Positions 54,549-62,769 of a stretch of 64,000 nucleotides of DNA are shown one piece after another. How positions within the stretch are numbered: position 1 is the stretch's first letter; every line of letters starts with the position of its first letter. The translations under genes and the position numbers were made by a program. The stretch is from Oribacterium sp. KHPX15 (GTDB taxonomy: Bacteria > Bacillota > Clostridia > Lachnospirales > Lachnospiraceae). The notes under the pieces are model-generated. The model saw only the letters and a program-made list of their open reading frames with translations, had not been told where the DNA came from and did not search any database. Location: contig NZ_FNRG01000018.1 in NCBI RefSeq assembly GCF_900107835.1, positions 19,437 through 83,436 of the forward strand, given 5' to 3'.

Positions 54549-55421
54549 ATGCTGATCGAATCCTACCTGCTGGAGCAGTTTGAAGCCGTTGCCCGCTGCA
54601 GCACGCTTTTAAAAGCATCTGAAGAACTGCATATATCGCAACCGTCCTTGAGCCGTTCCATGAAGAAGCTGGAGGATGTACTTGGAGTATCCTTGTTTAT
54701 CAGGGAAAACAGCAAGATCTCGCTGAATGAAACAGGAAAACTGGCGGCAGACTATGCCAGAAGAGCTCTGGAAGCAAATCAGGAGATGATCGAAAGGGTC
54801 ACGGCGTTTGACCGGAGCCTCCGGACTGTCAGCATCGGTTCCTGTTCACCGTTCCCGATCAATGACCTGATGCCGATCCTGCAGGAACAGCTTCCCGGGA
54901 AAACGCTGTCCACTGAGCTTGTGAGCAACGATGATAAGCTGCTTGCCGGTCTTCGAAGCCATCTTTACCAGATGGTCGTTCTGCATCACTGTCCGAAGGA
55001 TAAGGACCTGTTTTGCCAGAGATATCTGGATGAACAGTTATATATCTCCATTGCAAAGGATCATCCGCTGGCAAAGCAGGAAAGTGTCACTTTTGAAGAA
55101 TTAAAAGGGCTCCACATCCTGATGACAGCCCATGTGGGATTCTGGATGGACGTCACTCTGGAAAAGCTGAATGCCTCAGATCTGCTGATCCAGAACAGCA
55201 TGGACGCCCTGGGAGAACTGATTGACGCCTCCAATCTTCCTTTCTTTAATTCGAACCAGATGCTGAAAGCCGGCTATCTGCCGCCGGACAGGGTTGCACT
55301 GCCCATCACCGACCCGGAAGCCCATGCCACCTACTGGATCGCCTGTCTGGCTTCTGAACAGCAGAAATATCGTTCTGTTTTCAGTGCAGTCCGTGGGAAT
55401 CTGTTGAGAAATCAATCCTAA
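54549..55421 (+). CDS. LysR-type transcriptional regulator
   Basis: 290 residues: HTH (LLKASEELHISQPSLSRSM) and an effector domain. Divergent from the aldo/keto reductase-flavodoxin cluster, its likely target. The residue usage (more Leu, Gly and Arg) and higher GC than nearby genes suggest that 52-55.5 kb came in as one block. Ribosome site GAGAGGAAA. Confidence 0.9.
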   Translation: MLIESYLLEQFEAVARCSTLLKASEELHISQPSLSRSMKKLEDVLGVSLFIRENSKISLNETGKLAADYARRALEANQEMIERVTAFDRSLRTVSIGSCSPFPINDLMPILQEQLPGKTLSTELVSNDDKLLAGLRSHLYQMVVLHHCPKDKDLFCQRYLDEQLYISIAKDHPLAKQESVTFEELKGLHILMTAHVGFWMDVTLEKLNASDLLIQNSMDALGELIDASNLPFFNSNQMLKAGYLPPDRVALPITDPEAHATYWIACLASEQQKYRSVFSAVRGNLLRNQS

Positions 55422-55438
55422 GTCAGATCAAAATAAAC

Positions 55439-55487
55439 GAGGGAGAAGAACAACCTGTCATGCAGGTGATGATCTTCTCCCTCTTTT
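55439..55487 (+). terminator. Terminator of the LysR gene
   Basis: GAGGGAGAAGA / TCTTCTCCCTC with an inner CCTG-CAGG stem and TTTT, just after the LysR stop. Confidence 0.88.
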
Positions 55488-55515
55488 CTGTTCCATATAT
55501 TTGCTGACTTGTCCC

Positions 55516-55959
55516 TCATAATTTTCCCTGCATTTTCTCGTCCCGTTCTTCCTGCTGATGACGCAAAATCACATCCGCATTCTGCTTCAGGTTGAAGCCC
55601 TTCGCTCAGCGCTCATAGCCTGCTCCTTTGCCTAAAGCACGGTTCTGGATGTCGATCAGCAGATCAATGCATGGCTGCTGTGTCTGGCGGTAAGAATCCC
55701 GTACATTCGCGCGGGATATTTTTTCTTTCAGGGCATCCTCGGTATAATCCTCACCCAAGGATTTGAGACGGACAAATCTTTGCTGTGCACGGCCTTTAAT
55801 TGCGATATTCTTTCCGCGTCTGATCTCATATCCCTCTTCTGAAAGTAGCCGCAGGAAGTCTTCCCAGTCCTTTGGCTTTCTCCAGATCAGTTTTATTTCT
55901 ACGAGTTCGACTTTTGTAGCAACACTATAGTCTCGACTGTTGTTTACTTGAGCAACCAA
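55516..55959 (-). pseudogene. C-terminal remnant of a relaxase/mobilization protein
   Basis: The frame from about 55959 reads WEDFLRLLSEEGYEIRRGKNIAIKG and RFVRLKSLGEDYTEDALKEK, the typical late region of clostridial MobA/VirD2-type relaxases. After YER a TGA stands where relatives have Trp, then AKGFNLKQNAD continues in the same frame to 55516, so there is a nonsense mutation. The nuclease half is absent. It marks a lost mobilizable element. Confidence 0.75.
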
Positions 55960-55999
55960 ATATCATAATGACATAGAGTGGCTACCTCAGCAATATTCT

Positions 56000-56203
56000 T
56001 TATTCTATTAGAGCATCTTTTGTAACTGTTTTTGAATAAGCAAAATCCATGTCACCATCTATAAGTACTATATCTCTGTACATATTAGTGTTAAGGAGTT
56101 TTATCACTTCAGCCTGTGAGATATAAAAACTAATCCCCGGCGCATTGCAACTCATAAGATTTACACCCGCGTCTTCAACATCTTTATGTGTAATTAAATA
56201 CAA
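56000..56203 (-). CDS. Short hypothetical protein or fragment (67 aa)
   Basis: Not recognised. It opens with a TTG and reads like the C-terminal end of a larger protein (ISQAEVIKLLNTNMYRDIVLIDGD). No ribosome site was seen. It may be a remnant like its neighbours. Confidence 0.3.
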   Translation of the reverse strand: MYLITHKDVEDAGVNLMSCNAPGISFYISQAEVIKLLNTNMYRDIVLIDGDMDFAYSKTVTKDALIE

Positions 56204-56326
56204 AATATTCTTTCTTCTTTTAATTTCTATTTTTCCCTTGACTTTAAACTATAGCGGCACTATAATATATCTTTACAGAAGCGCCGAAAAGAATGAAAAA
56301 ATGCTGGGTTTTTCAGCAGAATTGTG

Positions 56327-56332
56327 TATAAT
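56327..56332 (+). promoter_or_regulatory. -10 element for the hairpin leader and MazF-like gene
   Basis: TATAAT with T/G-rich sequence before it (ATTGTG). The -35 is poor. The first leader hairpin starts about 10 nt downstream. Confidence 0.5.
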
Positions 56333-56342
56333 ATAGATAGAG

Positions 56343-56495
56343 GAACATGAGGTCTCTCAACTGAAATGTTCTTTTGCACTTGCAAAAGTGTTTTTTGGCC
56401 GACGAGGCCGTATAAGAAAGGATAATTTGACCGACGAGGTCACTCTGGTTAGCCAGAGTAGGGTATGGTTAGCGCCGTACCCTTATTTTTTTCCT
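56343..56495 (+). ncRNA. Multi-hairpin RNA leader ending in a terminator
   Basis: Six stem-loops in 150 nt: GAACAT/ATGTTC (56343-56371); CTTTTGC-ACTT-GCAAAAG followed by TGTTTTTT (56371-56396); GGCC-GACGA-GGCC (56397-56409); GACC-GACGA-GGTC (56429-56441); ACTCTGG-TTAG-CCAGAGT (56442-56459); GGGTATGG-TTAGCG-CCGTACCC followed by TTATTTTTTT (56461-56492). Loops repeat in pairs (GACGA twice, TTAG twice). The last hairpin is a classic terminator placed before the ribosome site of the MazF-like gene. Confidence 0.65.
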
Positions 56496-56519
56496 ATAAC
56501 ACTAAGGAGAATTCCTATA

Positions 56520-57191
56520 TTGAAAGAGTATCTTAAGGCACAAAGCAAAACAAATGAGATTATCGTCGGGAATACGATCAATTCCGATGAGCTTGATCGC
56601 TTTTCGAAGTCAGACTTCCGTTGGGCTGACAACAGAAAGAAATCCTTCCGGCAAAGGTCTATAAAAAAGGGAGAAATCTACCAGTTTGAGTTTGGCAAGA
56701 ATTATATCCCGGAGATGTCATATGAACATCGCGGGCTTGTGATTGGTGTCAAACAAAAACTTCTCTATGTGCTTCCTATCTTTTCCTATGATCCGGCAAA
56801 GCATACAGATGTTTATCATCCGGTCGACTTCCCTGCATCCAAAAGCGATATGTTTCTTTTGAAAAGCAGTGAGTTTTCTTTCATTTCACATGATTCAGTG
56901 CTGAAACTTAACGATATCAGAACCGTAAGTGTCAATAGAATTCTCTATCAACAAAGCGGAAGGATTGATCCTTCTTCAACTACATACAAAGAAATCGAAA
57001 CGCTGGTCCTGCGTAAGTACTTTCCAAGTTTCCTGCGCGATTATGAGCAGAAAAATAAAACCATAGAATCTCAAAATGAGCAGATCAATACACTCACAGA
57101 AGAAAAAACGGCTTTAGAGACTGAAAATAATCAGCTCAAAGCAGAAATCGAATCCTTACGGAATCAACTTAATGCAAATGCAAATAACTGA
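56520..57191 (+). CDS. PemK/MazF-like protein with C-terminal coiled coil
   Basis: Predicted endoribonuclease-fold protein, 223 aa from TTG at 56520 (AAGGAG ends 10 nt upstream). The longer frame from 56388 would have to translate through the hairpins and terminator. Residues about 45-165 look PemK/MazF-like: KKGEIYQFEFGKNYIPEMSYEHRGLVIG is the usual first strand region, followed by LYVLPIFSYD. Residues about 180-220 are a coiled coil (EQINTLTEEKTALETENNQLK). No antitoxin protein gene is adjacent. The RNA leader takes that place. Confidence 0.72.
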   Translation: MKEYLKAQSKTNEIIVGNTINSDELDRFSKSDFRWADNRKKSFRQRSIKKGEIYQFEFGKNYIPEMSYEHRGLVIGVKQKLLYVLPIFSYDPAKHTDVYHPVDFPASKSDMFLLKSSEFSFISHDSVLKLNDIRTVSVNRILYQQSGRIDPSSTTYKEIETLVLRKYFPSFLRDYEQKNKTIESQNEQINTLTEEKTALETENNQLKAEIESLRNQLNANANN

Positions 57192-57195
57192 AATC

Positions 57196-57229
57196 AAGGG
57201 TACTTCCAATCGCGGGAGTACCCTTTTTT
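57196..57229 (+). terminator. Terminator of the MazF-like gene
   Basis: GGGTACT / AGTACCC followed by TTTTTT, 5 nt after the stop. Confidence 0.85.
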
Positions 57230-57392
57230 AAATCTTTTTTTCGACCATAATTCAATAAAAGATAATCTGAGTCTAGCACTTATCAGTGTGACCTTTTTCC
57301 AGATAATGCAAGAGAGTATGGAAAAACCGCAGCCATCTGACTCAACAGACAACTACGGTTTTATATTATCAGGTTTAATAAACGTATTCTTA

Positions 57393-57788
57393 TTATATCA
57401 TCTGATCCGCCCTAAGCGCCTCCACAATAGCCTTTTCCTTCTTAGGCGGACACTGTGGTTGCTTTGCATTCTCAGACTTATGTGACCAAACATTCTCTCT
57501 AATCTCAATCCCACATTTCTTTTTTACCTGTGTAATATAAAGAGTTGAAACGTGCATTACATCGTTATGGTCTGCCACATATTTCCTAATCTCCGCATAT
57601 GTAGCCTTGGTCTCAGCACTTGTCGCATCCAACTCATCCAGATCAATCTCAACCTCCAGATAATCATCCGGTTTCTTTTGGGACAAAAGAACAACCGTCT
57701 CGACGTCGTTTCCTGTGGGTAAAAATCTCGTTATTGAATCAGTCAAACATTTTTGATTAAGAATACGGGATGTGAATGAATTATGCAA
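57393..57788 (-). pseudogene. Stand-alone C-terminal domain of an RlmD-type 23S rRNA methyltransferase
   Basis: DVETVVLLSQKKPDDY, DELDATSAETKATY, LYITQVKKKCGIEIREN and KQPQCPPKKEKAI match the C-terminal extension of clostridial RlmD/RumA-like (uracil-5-)-methyltransferases. In those it follows the catalytic domain, which here is absent. The first 25 residues do not fit. It is either a 3' remnant or a free-standing DNA/RNA-binding module. Confidence 0.65.
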
Positions 57789-57868
57789 GTTATCGCAACA
57801 TTTTTTTAGTTTTTTAAATCATTTGTACTGTTAACCTTCAAATTGCTCTTCTTATGCAATGAGTTTTC

Positions 57869-58375
57869 CTACCTGTAAAATACCGACACGTGCGTTGTTC
57901 CATTCGCTTCATCGGGGTACTCACGTTCAAATCTCATCCCTATCGATTCGGCGGTTCTGATGGACGCTTCATTTGTATACTTACAGTAAGAATACAATGC
58001 CGGATAATCCGTATTCACAAGCGCCCAGTCCATCACGCCTTTCGCTGCTTCCTTTGCATAGCCCTTATGCTGACAATCGCGGCGAATATGATATCCTATC
58101 TCCGGAAGTATTTCGCCGTCTATATTCTGTAATGTAAGTCCGCAGTCGCCTATCATTTCCCCGGTCTTCTTAAGGCAGACAGCCCACATTCCAAAACCGG
58201 TCTCATTATACCGGTTCATGTTTCGTTCTATCCATTCCCTGACTTTCTTTTCATCAAAGATGTATGGATAATGCTTCATGATTTCCGTATCTGCAAGGAC
58301 CAGATACAAGGCGTCAAAATCATCCTCATTCATCTGACGCAAAAACAATCTGTCAGTCTCAACAATCACTTTCAT
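57869..58375 (-). CDS. GNAT acetyltransferase, RimJ/RimL type
   Basis: 168-residue acetyl-CoA-dependent N-acetyltransferase: TDRLFLRQMNEDDFDALY start, MIGDCGLTLQN, then the acetyl-CoA loop IRRDCQHKGYAKEAAKG and ESIGMRFERE. The substrate is unknown. Its start follows the isochorismatase stop by 2 nt, so co-translated. It sits in a run of small unrelated enzymes on the minus strand. Confidence 0.9.
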   Translation of the reverse strand: MKVIVETDRLFLRQMNEDDFDALYLVLADTEIMKHYPYIFDEKKVREWIERNMNRYNETGFGMWAVCLKKTGEMIGDCGLTLQNIDGEILPEIGYHIRRDCQHKGYAKEAAKGVMDWALVNTDYPALYSYCKYTNEASIRTAESIGMRFEREYPDEANGTTHVSVFYR

Positions 58376-58377
58376 AT

Positions 58378-58884
58378 TTATAGTTCCTTACTGTCCCCGA
58401 TGCACTTTTCAAGCGGCTGCACCTCACAGCCCTTATCCGCATAGTACTTAAACATCTCGTCCATCTTTTTCAGATCATAACTCGTTACACAATCGGATAT
58501 CACACATACCTTATATCCGGCTTTTGCCAGATTATAGCTTGTTGATTTAACACAGCCTGTTGCATCGGCTCCGGTAATATAAAACTCTTCTATCCCGTTT
58601 TCCTCAATAAATCCGGCAAACGCTTCACTCGTAAGAGCACTGGCCTTGGACTTTTCAAATATATTCTCTGATACGACCTTAAGTTCAGGAACCAATTCAG
58701 AGCCTTTGGTATCCGGCTTGAAGGTTCTTGTTTTTTCGGACAGATTGTAGTGCCTGATATAAATAACATGCATATCGCCCGTCACTGCCCAATCGATTGC
58801 CTTGTTTACCTGCCCTATGATCTTTTTGTAATTCTTCGTAATGTCATTCTGAAGGTCTATCACGACCAACGCTTTATTTTTCAT
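58378..58884 (-). CDS. Isochorismatase-family cysteine hydrolase
   Basis: 168 residues with the triad positions visible: Asp in VVIDLQNDI, a Lys/Arg region in the middle, and Cys in GADATGCVKSTSYNLAKAG. Likely an amidase of small molecules, such as a nicotinamidase-like enzyme. Its start overlaps the WYL fragment stop by 4 nt, while its end is 2 nt from the GNAT start. Confidence 0.88.
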   Translation of the reverse strand: MKNKALVVIDLQNDITKNYKKIIGQVNKAIDWAVTGDMHVIYIRHYNLSEKTRTFKPDTKGSELVPELKVVSENIFEKSKASALTSEAFAGFIEENGIEEFYITGADATGCVKSTSYNLAKAGYKVCVISDCVTSYDLKKMDEMFKYYADKGCEVQPLEKCIGDSKEL

Positions 58885-59138
58885 TCCCGTTTTCCTTCAT
58901 ATCTTTTGGCTATTTCAGAGGTGATCTGATAGAGCTTTTCCCTGATCCGCTCCGGTTCCAGGACAGTCACCTTATCCCTGCATGAAAGCATCCATGAAAG
59001 CAATCCCTCATCATCTGCATATTCATGTTCAAACAATAGGCTTCCGTCATCTTGTTCCGTAAAGGAATCCACGCCATACTCTCCCACAAGCTGCACAGGC
59101 TTTGTCTGGACACAGACATTGCTTGCGCGAAAGAACAA
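58881..59138 (-). pseudogene. C-terminal remnant of a WYL-domain (YafY-type) regulator
   Basis: DSFTEQDDGSLLFEHEYADDE, LSWMLSCRDKVTVLEPERIREKL is the last 70 residues of YafY-type regulators (F...L.VLEP..R). No helix-turn-helix is present. The frame is open upstream into the YoaP gene end, so the 5' part was lost. Kept in frame and overlapping the isochorismatase start by 4 nt, so it may still be translated. Confidence 0.7.
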
Positions 59139-59154
59139 ACTCTCTCTACTGTCA

Positions 59155-59913
59155 TTAGTTGCAACAAGAATTGTTTACCAACTTTAAGAACTTCTTATCA
59201 TTCATCTGCTCGTTCGTGATATACTCCCCATCACAGAATAGCGAATACGTCGTGATCGGAGTCGGTGCATTCTGAGCATCTTCTCTGCTTTCAATTTTTA
59301 CAGCACTTAATGATATACCGTTCTTCTCAGCGGTTTCTTCCAGAACCGGTACATACTTTGCATTAAATGGGCACTGATTCGTATAGTAAAGAACATAACC
59401 GCTCTCATCTATGTGGGGATGTCTGGCACATTCCTTGAACACTGGTTTCTCGGTTCCTTTTTCAAACGGCAGATACCATAACTGTATCCCATTATCAGCT
59501 TCATCACCGACTTCAAAGCCTTTATATTTCAGGAATTTCGGATCAGCCAGAAACGGCTTTTTCTTTGCTGCAGCAAGAATGCAAAGTCCTTTCTTTCCCT
59601 TCTCCTTGCTGTCTTTGATGCATTCGGAAAGCAGGTCGCTTGAATATCCATGACCTTTGAAAGAACCGGAAACCCATAGGCAGTCTATATACATATACCC
59701 AGGTGCTTCGATTGGATTCCATGCATGCTCTGCAGGAATATATTCTATGAAGCATTTCCCGCGCTCCACACTTTTTAAGAATACAAGCCCCTCATCAAAT
59801 CTGTCCGCAAGCCACGCCTTCTTTGAAGATACCTGTACATCTTTATTGTTGGATATGGCACAGCAGATATGCTCCTCTTCCAGATTCTCTTTTGTAACCC
59901 TGATATACTCCAT
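59155..59913 (-). CDS. GNAT acetyltransferase with YoaP-like domain
   Basis: 252 residues. The N-terminal GNAT domain has YIDCLWVSGSFKGHGYSSDLL, the acetyl-CoA loop. The C-terminal part (YVLYYTNQCPFNAKYVPVLEE ... TPITTYSLFCDGEYITNEQMNDKKF) is the YoaP domain, a thioredoxin-like fold. Substrate unknown. Strong ribosome site AGGAGG. Part of the minus-strand run of small enzymes. Confidence 0.88.
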   Translation of the reverse strand: MEYIRVTKENLEEEHICCAISNNKDVQVSSKKAWLADRFDEGLVFLKSVERGKCFIEYIPAEHAWNPIEAPGYMYIDCLWVSGSFKGHGYSSDLLSECIKDSKEKGKKGLCILAAAKKKPFLADPKFLKYKGFEVGDEADNGIQLWYLPFEKGTEKPVFKECARHPHIDESGYVLYYTNQCPFNAKYVPVLEETAEKNGISLSAVKIESREDAQNAPTPITTYSLFCDGEYITNEQMNDKKFLKLVNNSCCN

Positions 59914-59925
59914 AGCCCTCTCCTC

Positions 59926-60339
59926 CTACTCTCTCCGTTCCACTTCGGTCGGCGCAGAGCAATCGTCCCCCGGACGATTTGCGCCCTCCGGATCTTTCCA
60001 ATATCCTCCCTTATGGAAGTTCTCATTCCCTAGAGGTTTTGCTGTCAATCGGAACATAACGCAGCCATCCGGGCAAACTACAGTTTTCGTGTACTTGCTG
60101 TCTCCACCAAGGTTTTCAAGATCTCCGCCACTTCGAACAGCCTCCATCAACGGATACAGCAGCATCATGGTTTTGGAACAGATTCCGTATCCATCTTTGT
60201 TTACCGGGCATCCGTATGTGCAGGTGTATGTATCGCCTATCTCTTCTCCGTTTCGGCAGTACCGCTCTGTGTGATCTCCCCTGAGAAAGCCTGTCACTTC
60301 AACCGTAAACTCATACTCTTCATCAAACCACTTCTTCAT
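59926..60339 (-). CDS. TIGR04076 family protein
   Basis: 137 residues of unknown function. Typical features: EFTVEVTGFLRGDHTERYC, then CTYGCPVNKDGYGICSKTMMLLYPLMEAVRSGGDLENLGG and CPDGCVMFRL with several conserved Cys (metal or disulfide). Ribosome site AGGAGAG. It lies 12 nt upstream of the YoaP-type gene. Confidence 0.8.
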   Translation of the reverse strand: MKKWFDEEYEFTVEVTGFLRGDHTERYCRNGEEIGDTYTCTYGCPVNKDGYGICSKTMMLLYPLMEAVRSGGDLENLGGDSKYTKTVVCPDGCVMFRLTAKPLGNENFHKGGYWKDPEGANRPGDDCSAPTEVERRE

Positions 60340-60448
60340 CGTCAGCTCTCCTGTCTACACTCCGTTTCGGTCCGCGCTAAACGGATGTCACCCGGACATC
60401 CAGCGCCCTTGTATGATCAGTATACCTGTTTAGGAAGTTAATATCCTG

Positions 60449-60838
60449 TCATTTTATGTCCGGATCTGTCCTGATAAAGTGCCCTTCCTGAACTGCCGCA
60501 AAAGTCGCAACCGCACATACCGGAATCGCCAAATACTTTAGTGGGACTATGGGAAATGTCAAAGGCAGTATAAAAAGCAATACCCCTGTCACCTTATTCA
60601 TCACTGAATGAACCGCCACCAACTTTCTTTGTACAATGTGTCCCGAAATGATGTTTATTATCTTTATCAGCGCAATTATTACGATCCATATACACAACCA
60701 TGCCGGCATACTTATCACCGGGAGCAGCTTTATCAAGCATACTACTACGAATACAAAATCCGCAGCAGTATCAAATCTCGTTCCAAACTCGGTGACAGTA
60801 TTCATTTTTCGGGCAATAGTTCCGTCTATCATATCTGT
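60449..60838 (-). pseudogene. 5'-truncated CDP-alcohol phosphatidyltransferase
   Basis: The signature DxxDGxxAR...G...D...D is present: Asp-Met-Ile-Asp-Gly, IARKMN, EFGTRFDTAAD. The first Asp is encoded just before the only ATG (60832), and a stop lies two codons before that ATG. The first two membrane segments and the true start are lost, and the cut falls inside the end of the CAT gene (4-nt overlap at 60829-60832). Four hydrophobic segments remain. Probably inactive. Confidence 0.75.
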
Positions 60839-61500
60839 TCATCCTTCACTTTACCATTGCAAAACGCAGCCATCTCTTTTTCAAGCAGGCGGAATACATT
60901 CGCAATCAGATACCCATCCGCTATCGCATGATTCATACGAACCGACACCGGCATCAAAAGTCTCCCGTTTTCCTCACGGTATTTCCCCCAGTTGATGATC
61001 GGCAGAAAATAGAGGAATCCATCTGGCAGTTCAATATTCAGGGAATCATAGGACAGCCATGAAATGTAGGAAGCATCAAACCAGTTCGGATGCTTTTCCA
61101 TATCAAGGCCATACTCCCTCGTTTGTTTTGCCTTCTCTATGTCAGAGACAGCATTTTTGTAGAATGCGGCATAATCCGGATCATAACTTGTATATACCGG
61201 CGTACAGGTCTCGGTATCCTCATGAAAAATATACTGTGTAGGGTTAATCCTGTCATAACAGATCAGTTCCTCAGTCTGCCAGAGATACCCCATTTTGTAA
61301 TCATCCCGGGAATTCAATACCATGGAAAGGATATATAGGAAATTGACATAGAACTTCGTGTTACTCTCCTTCGAGCACTTAACAAGCTCCGTCACATCAA
61401 CCCTTGCCGTCATAGAAGTCGAGCACTTGCAATCCTCCGTAAAATGCCAGAATACCCCCTTCCTGTAATAGGTTTCTTTATCAATAACTCTATAGTTCAT
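60829..61500 (-). CDS. Chloramphenicol acetyltransferase-like protein
   Basis: 223 residues of the CAT family: YRVIDKETYYRKGVFWHF start and catalytic His in RMNHAIADGYLIANVF, in place of the usual HHAxxDG. The active His and Asp are kept. The substrate may be an antibiotic, another alcohol or none; resistance cannot be claimed from sequence. Ribosome site AGAGGG. The next gene downstream is truncated exactly at its 3' end. Confidence 0.88.
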   Translation of the reverse strand: MNYRVIDKETYYRKGVFWHFTEDCKCSTSMTARVDVTELVKCSKESNTKFYVNFLYILSMVLNSRDDYKMGYLWQTEELICYDRINPTQYIFHEDTETCTPVYTSYDPDYAAFYKNAVSDIEKAKQTREYGLDMEKHPNWFDASYISWLSYDSLNIELPDGFLYFLPIINWGKYREENGRLLMPVSVRMNHAIADGYLIANVFRLLEKEMAAFCNGKVKDEQI

Positions 61501-61504
61501 ATCT

Positions 61505-61785
61505 TTACCCTCTTCTTTTCATCATCAGATAGCAGTTTATCCCCTTTTTATAAAAACCAGGTAGTTCTCCGACACACTTATACCCCAGATTTTCATATAA
61601 TTTCTTCGCTCTCGGGTTAAAATCATCTACAGTTAAAAAATATTTTGCCGAAGAAGAATCGGAAGCATTATCCTCAAAAAACTTCATCAGCTGTTTACCT
61701 ATACCACAACTTCTGTATTCTTCCTTTACTGCAACAATATGGAGATAACAACAATAGTCATCTCCTATACTGCTCCATACCAGAT
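61505..61785 (-). pseudogene. 5'-truncated GNAT acetyltransferase
   Basis: Open frame from a stop near 61785: LVWSSIGDDYCCYLHIVAV, EEYRSCGIGKQLMKFF (the acetyl-CoA loop), then NPRAKKLYENLGYKCVGE. The N-terminal half is missing, and the remaining frame begins inside the last codons of the TetR gene, so TetR and this fragment overlap by about 28 nt. An ATG at 61687 could give a 60-residue product. Confidence 0.7.
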
Positions 61786-62324
61786 ATCAGTACATTCATA
61801 GATATCTCGAAGCTTTCATCAATAGAAATCGGATTGCCAAAAGAATTATGGATCTGTAGCATGATAAATCCTTCAAGAAAAGCTCTGTAAGTTCTAAGCA
61901 AATGATTTGCCACCTCTCTATCTATACCAAGACTATCTGTTTGTTCAAAGAAGAATGAATACAAGCCCTCTGTAGCTTCAAGTAAAGTTTCATCAGAGTA
62001 TTTGTTATACCAAAGCATCGCCTCAAATACACCCGGATTCTCCATAGAAAATCTGTAAAATGCTATGCCATAATTTTTGAGTTTTTCTTTTGGACTGGTT
62101 GAATCAATTCCTGCAACTATCTCATCCGAAACCTTCTTCCAACCATAGATCATAAGCCTATAGTGTAAGTCATCTATTGATTTTACATGATTATATAAAG
62201 AAGGTTTTCTGATTCCTAAATATTCAGAAAGAGTTGTAACGCTCAAATATGACAACCCCTTTTCATTTGCTAATGTAGCAGCTTTTTCTATTATTTCTTC
62301 CTTAGATAATCCTGTTCTTGGCAT
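61758..62324 (-). CDS. TetR/AcrR family regulator
   Basis: 188 residues from MPRTGLSK (GGGAG 5 nt upstream; the Met four codons before has none). HTH in IEKAATLANEKGLSYLSVTTLSEYLGI. The C-terminal ligand domain is TetR_C/WHG-like. It lies between the IS element and the CAT-like gene, which it may regulate. Its 3' end overlaps the truncated GNAT. Confidence 0.88.
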   Translation of the reverse strand: MPRTGLSKEEIIEKAATLANEKGLSYLSVTTLSEYLGIRKPSLYNHVKSIDDLHYRLMIYGWKKVSDEIVAGIDSTSPKEKLKNYGIAFYRFSMENPGVFEAMLWYNKYSDETLLEATEGLYSFFFEQTDSLGIDREVANHLLRTYRAFLEGFIMLQIHNSFGNPISIDESFEISMNVLISGMEQYRR

Positions 62325-62364
62325 ATTTACTCCCATTCCTTATAAACTGATATGTAATGACCTC

Positions 62365-62769
62365 TTGTCAAGCGAAAAATGACAGGAATCACCACAAACT
62401 TATTTAATTGTATCTGAAGGCATCTTGAAAGAGCCTCGGGGTATCAGTTCCCGGCATTGGCCACTCTGATATACGTGGATTGGTTACCGACAGGTCAATG
62501 GTCCGCCGTGAGCTCTACCGTCTAATAGCGTGGATCACAGATTGCTCTGTGCCGACATAGTTTACTCGTAGATAGCTCGAACCTTGAAATGGCCGAAGCC
62601 CTTTCAAGATGTCTTCAGTTGTTGCTTGTTAATGGGCAGATGTAAATGGCACAAGCCATCTTACATCTGCTTAACCACCCACTATAACAGCAGGGTGAAG
62701 ATGTCAAGGCTGCGAAGCACCGCCCTCGGCGGCTTGGCCTTGATATCGGAGACATGATGTTATACCAGA
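62365..62769 (-). ncRNA. Candidate guide (bridge/seek) RNA region of the IS element
   Basis: 405 bp with strong secondary structure and no gene: GCAGATGTAA..ATGGC-ACAA-GCCAT..TTACATCTGC (62636-62670), TCAAGGC..CCGCC-CTC-GGCGG..GCCTTGA (about 62707-62743) and several weaker stems near 62440-62600. In IS1111-type elements the target-guiding RNA is encoded in this position after the transposase. No part is assigned as the target loop. Confidence 0.5.

Noticed and set aside
56388..56519. N-terminal 44 residues of the MazF-like frame starting at GTG 56388
   Set aside because: This stretch is the hairpin leader and terminator. AAGGAG followed by TTG at 56520 is a better start.
60829..61500. Calling the CAT-like gene a chloramphenicol resistance determinant
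   Set aside because: The motif is NHAxxDG rather than HHAxxDG, and many such proteins act on other substrates. Resistance cannot be inferred.
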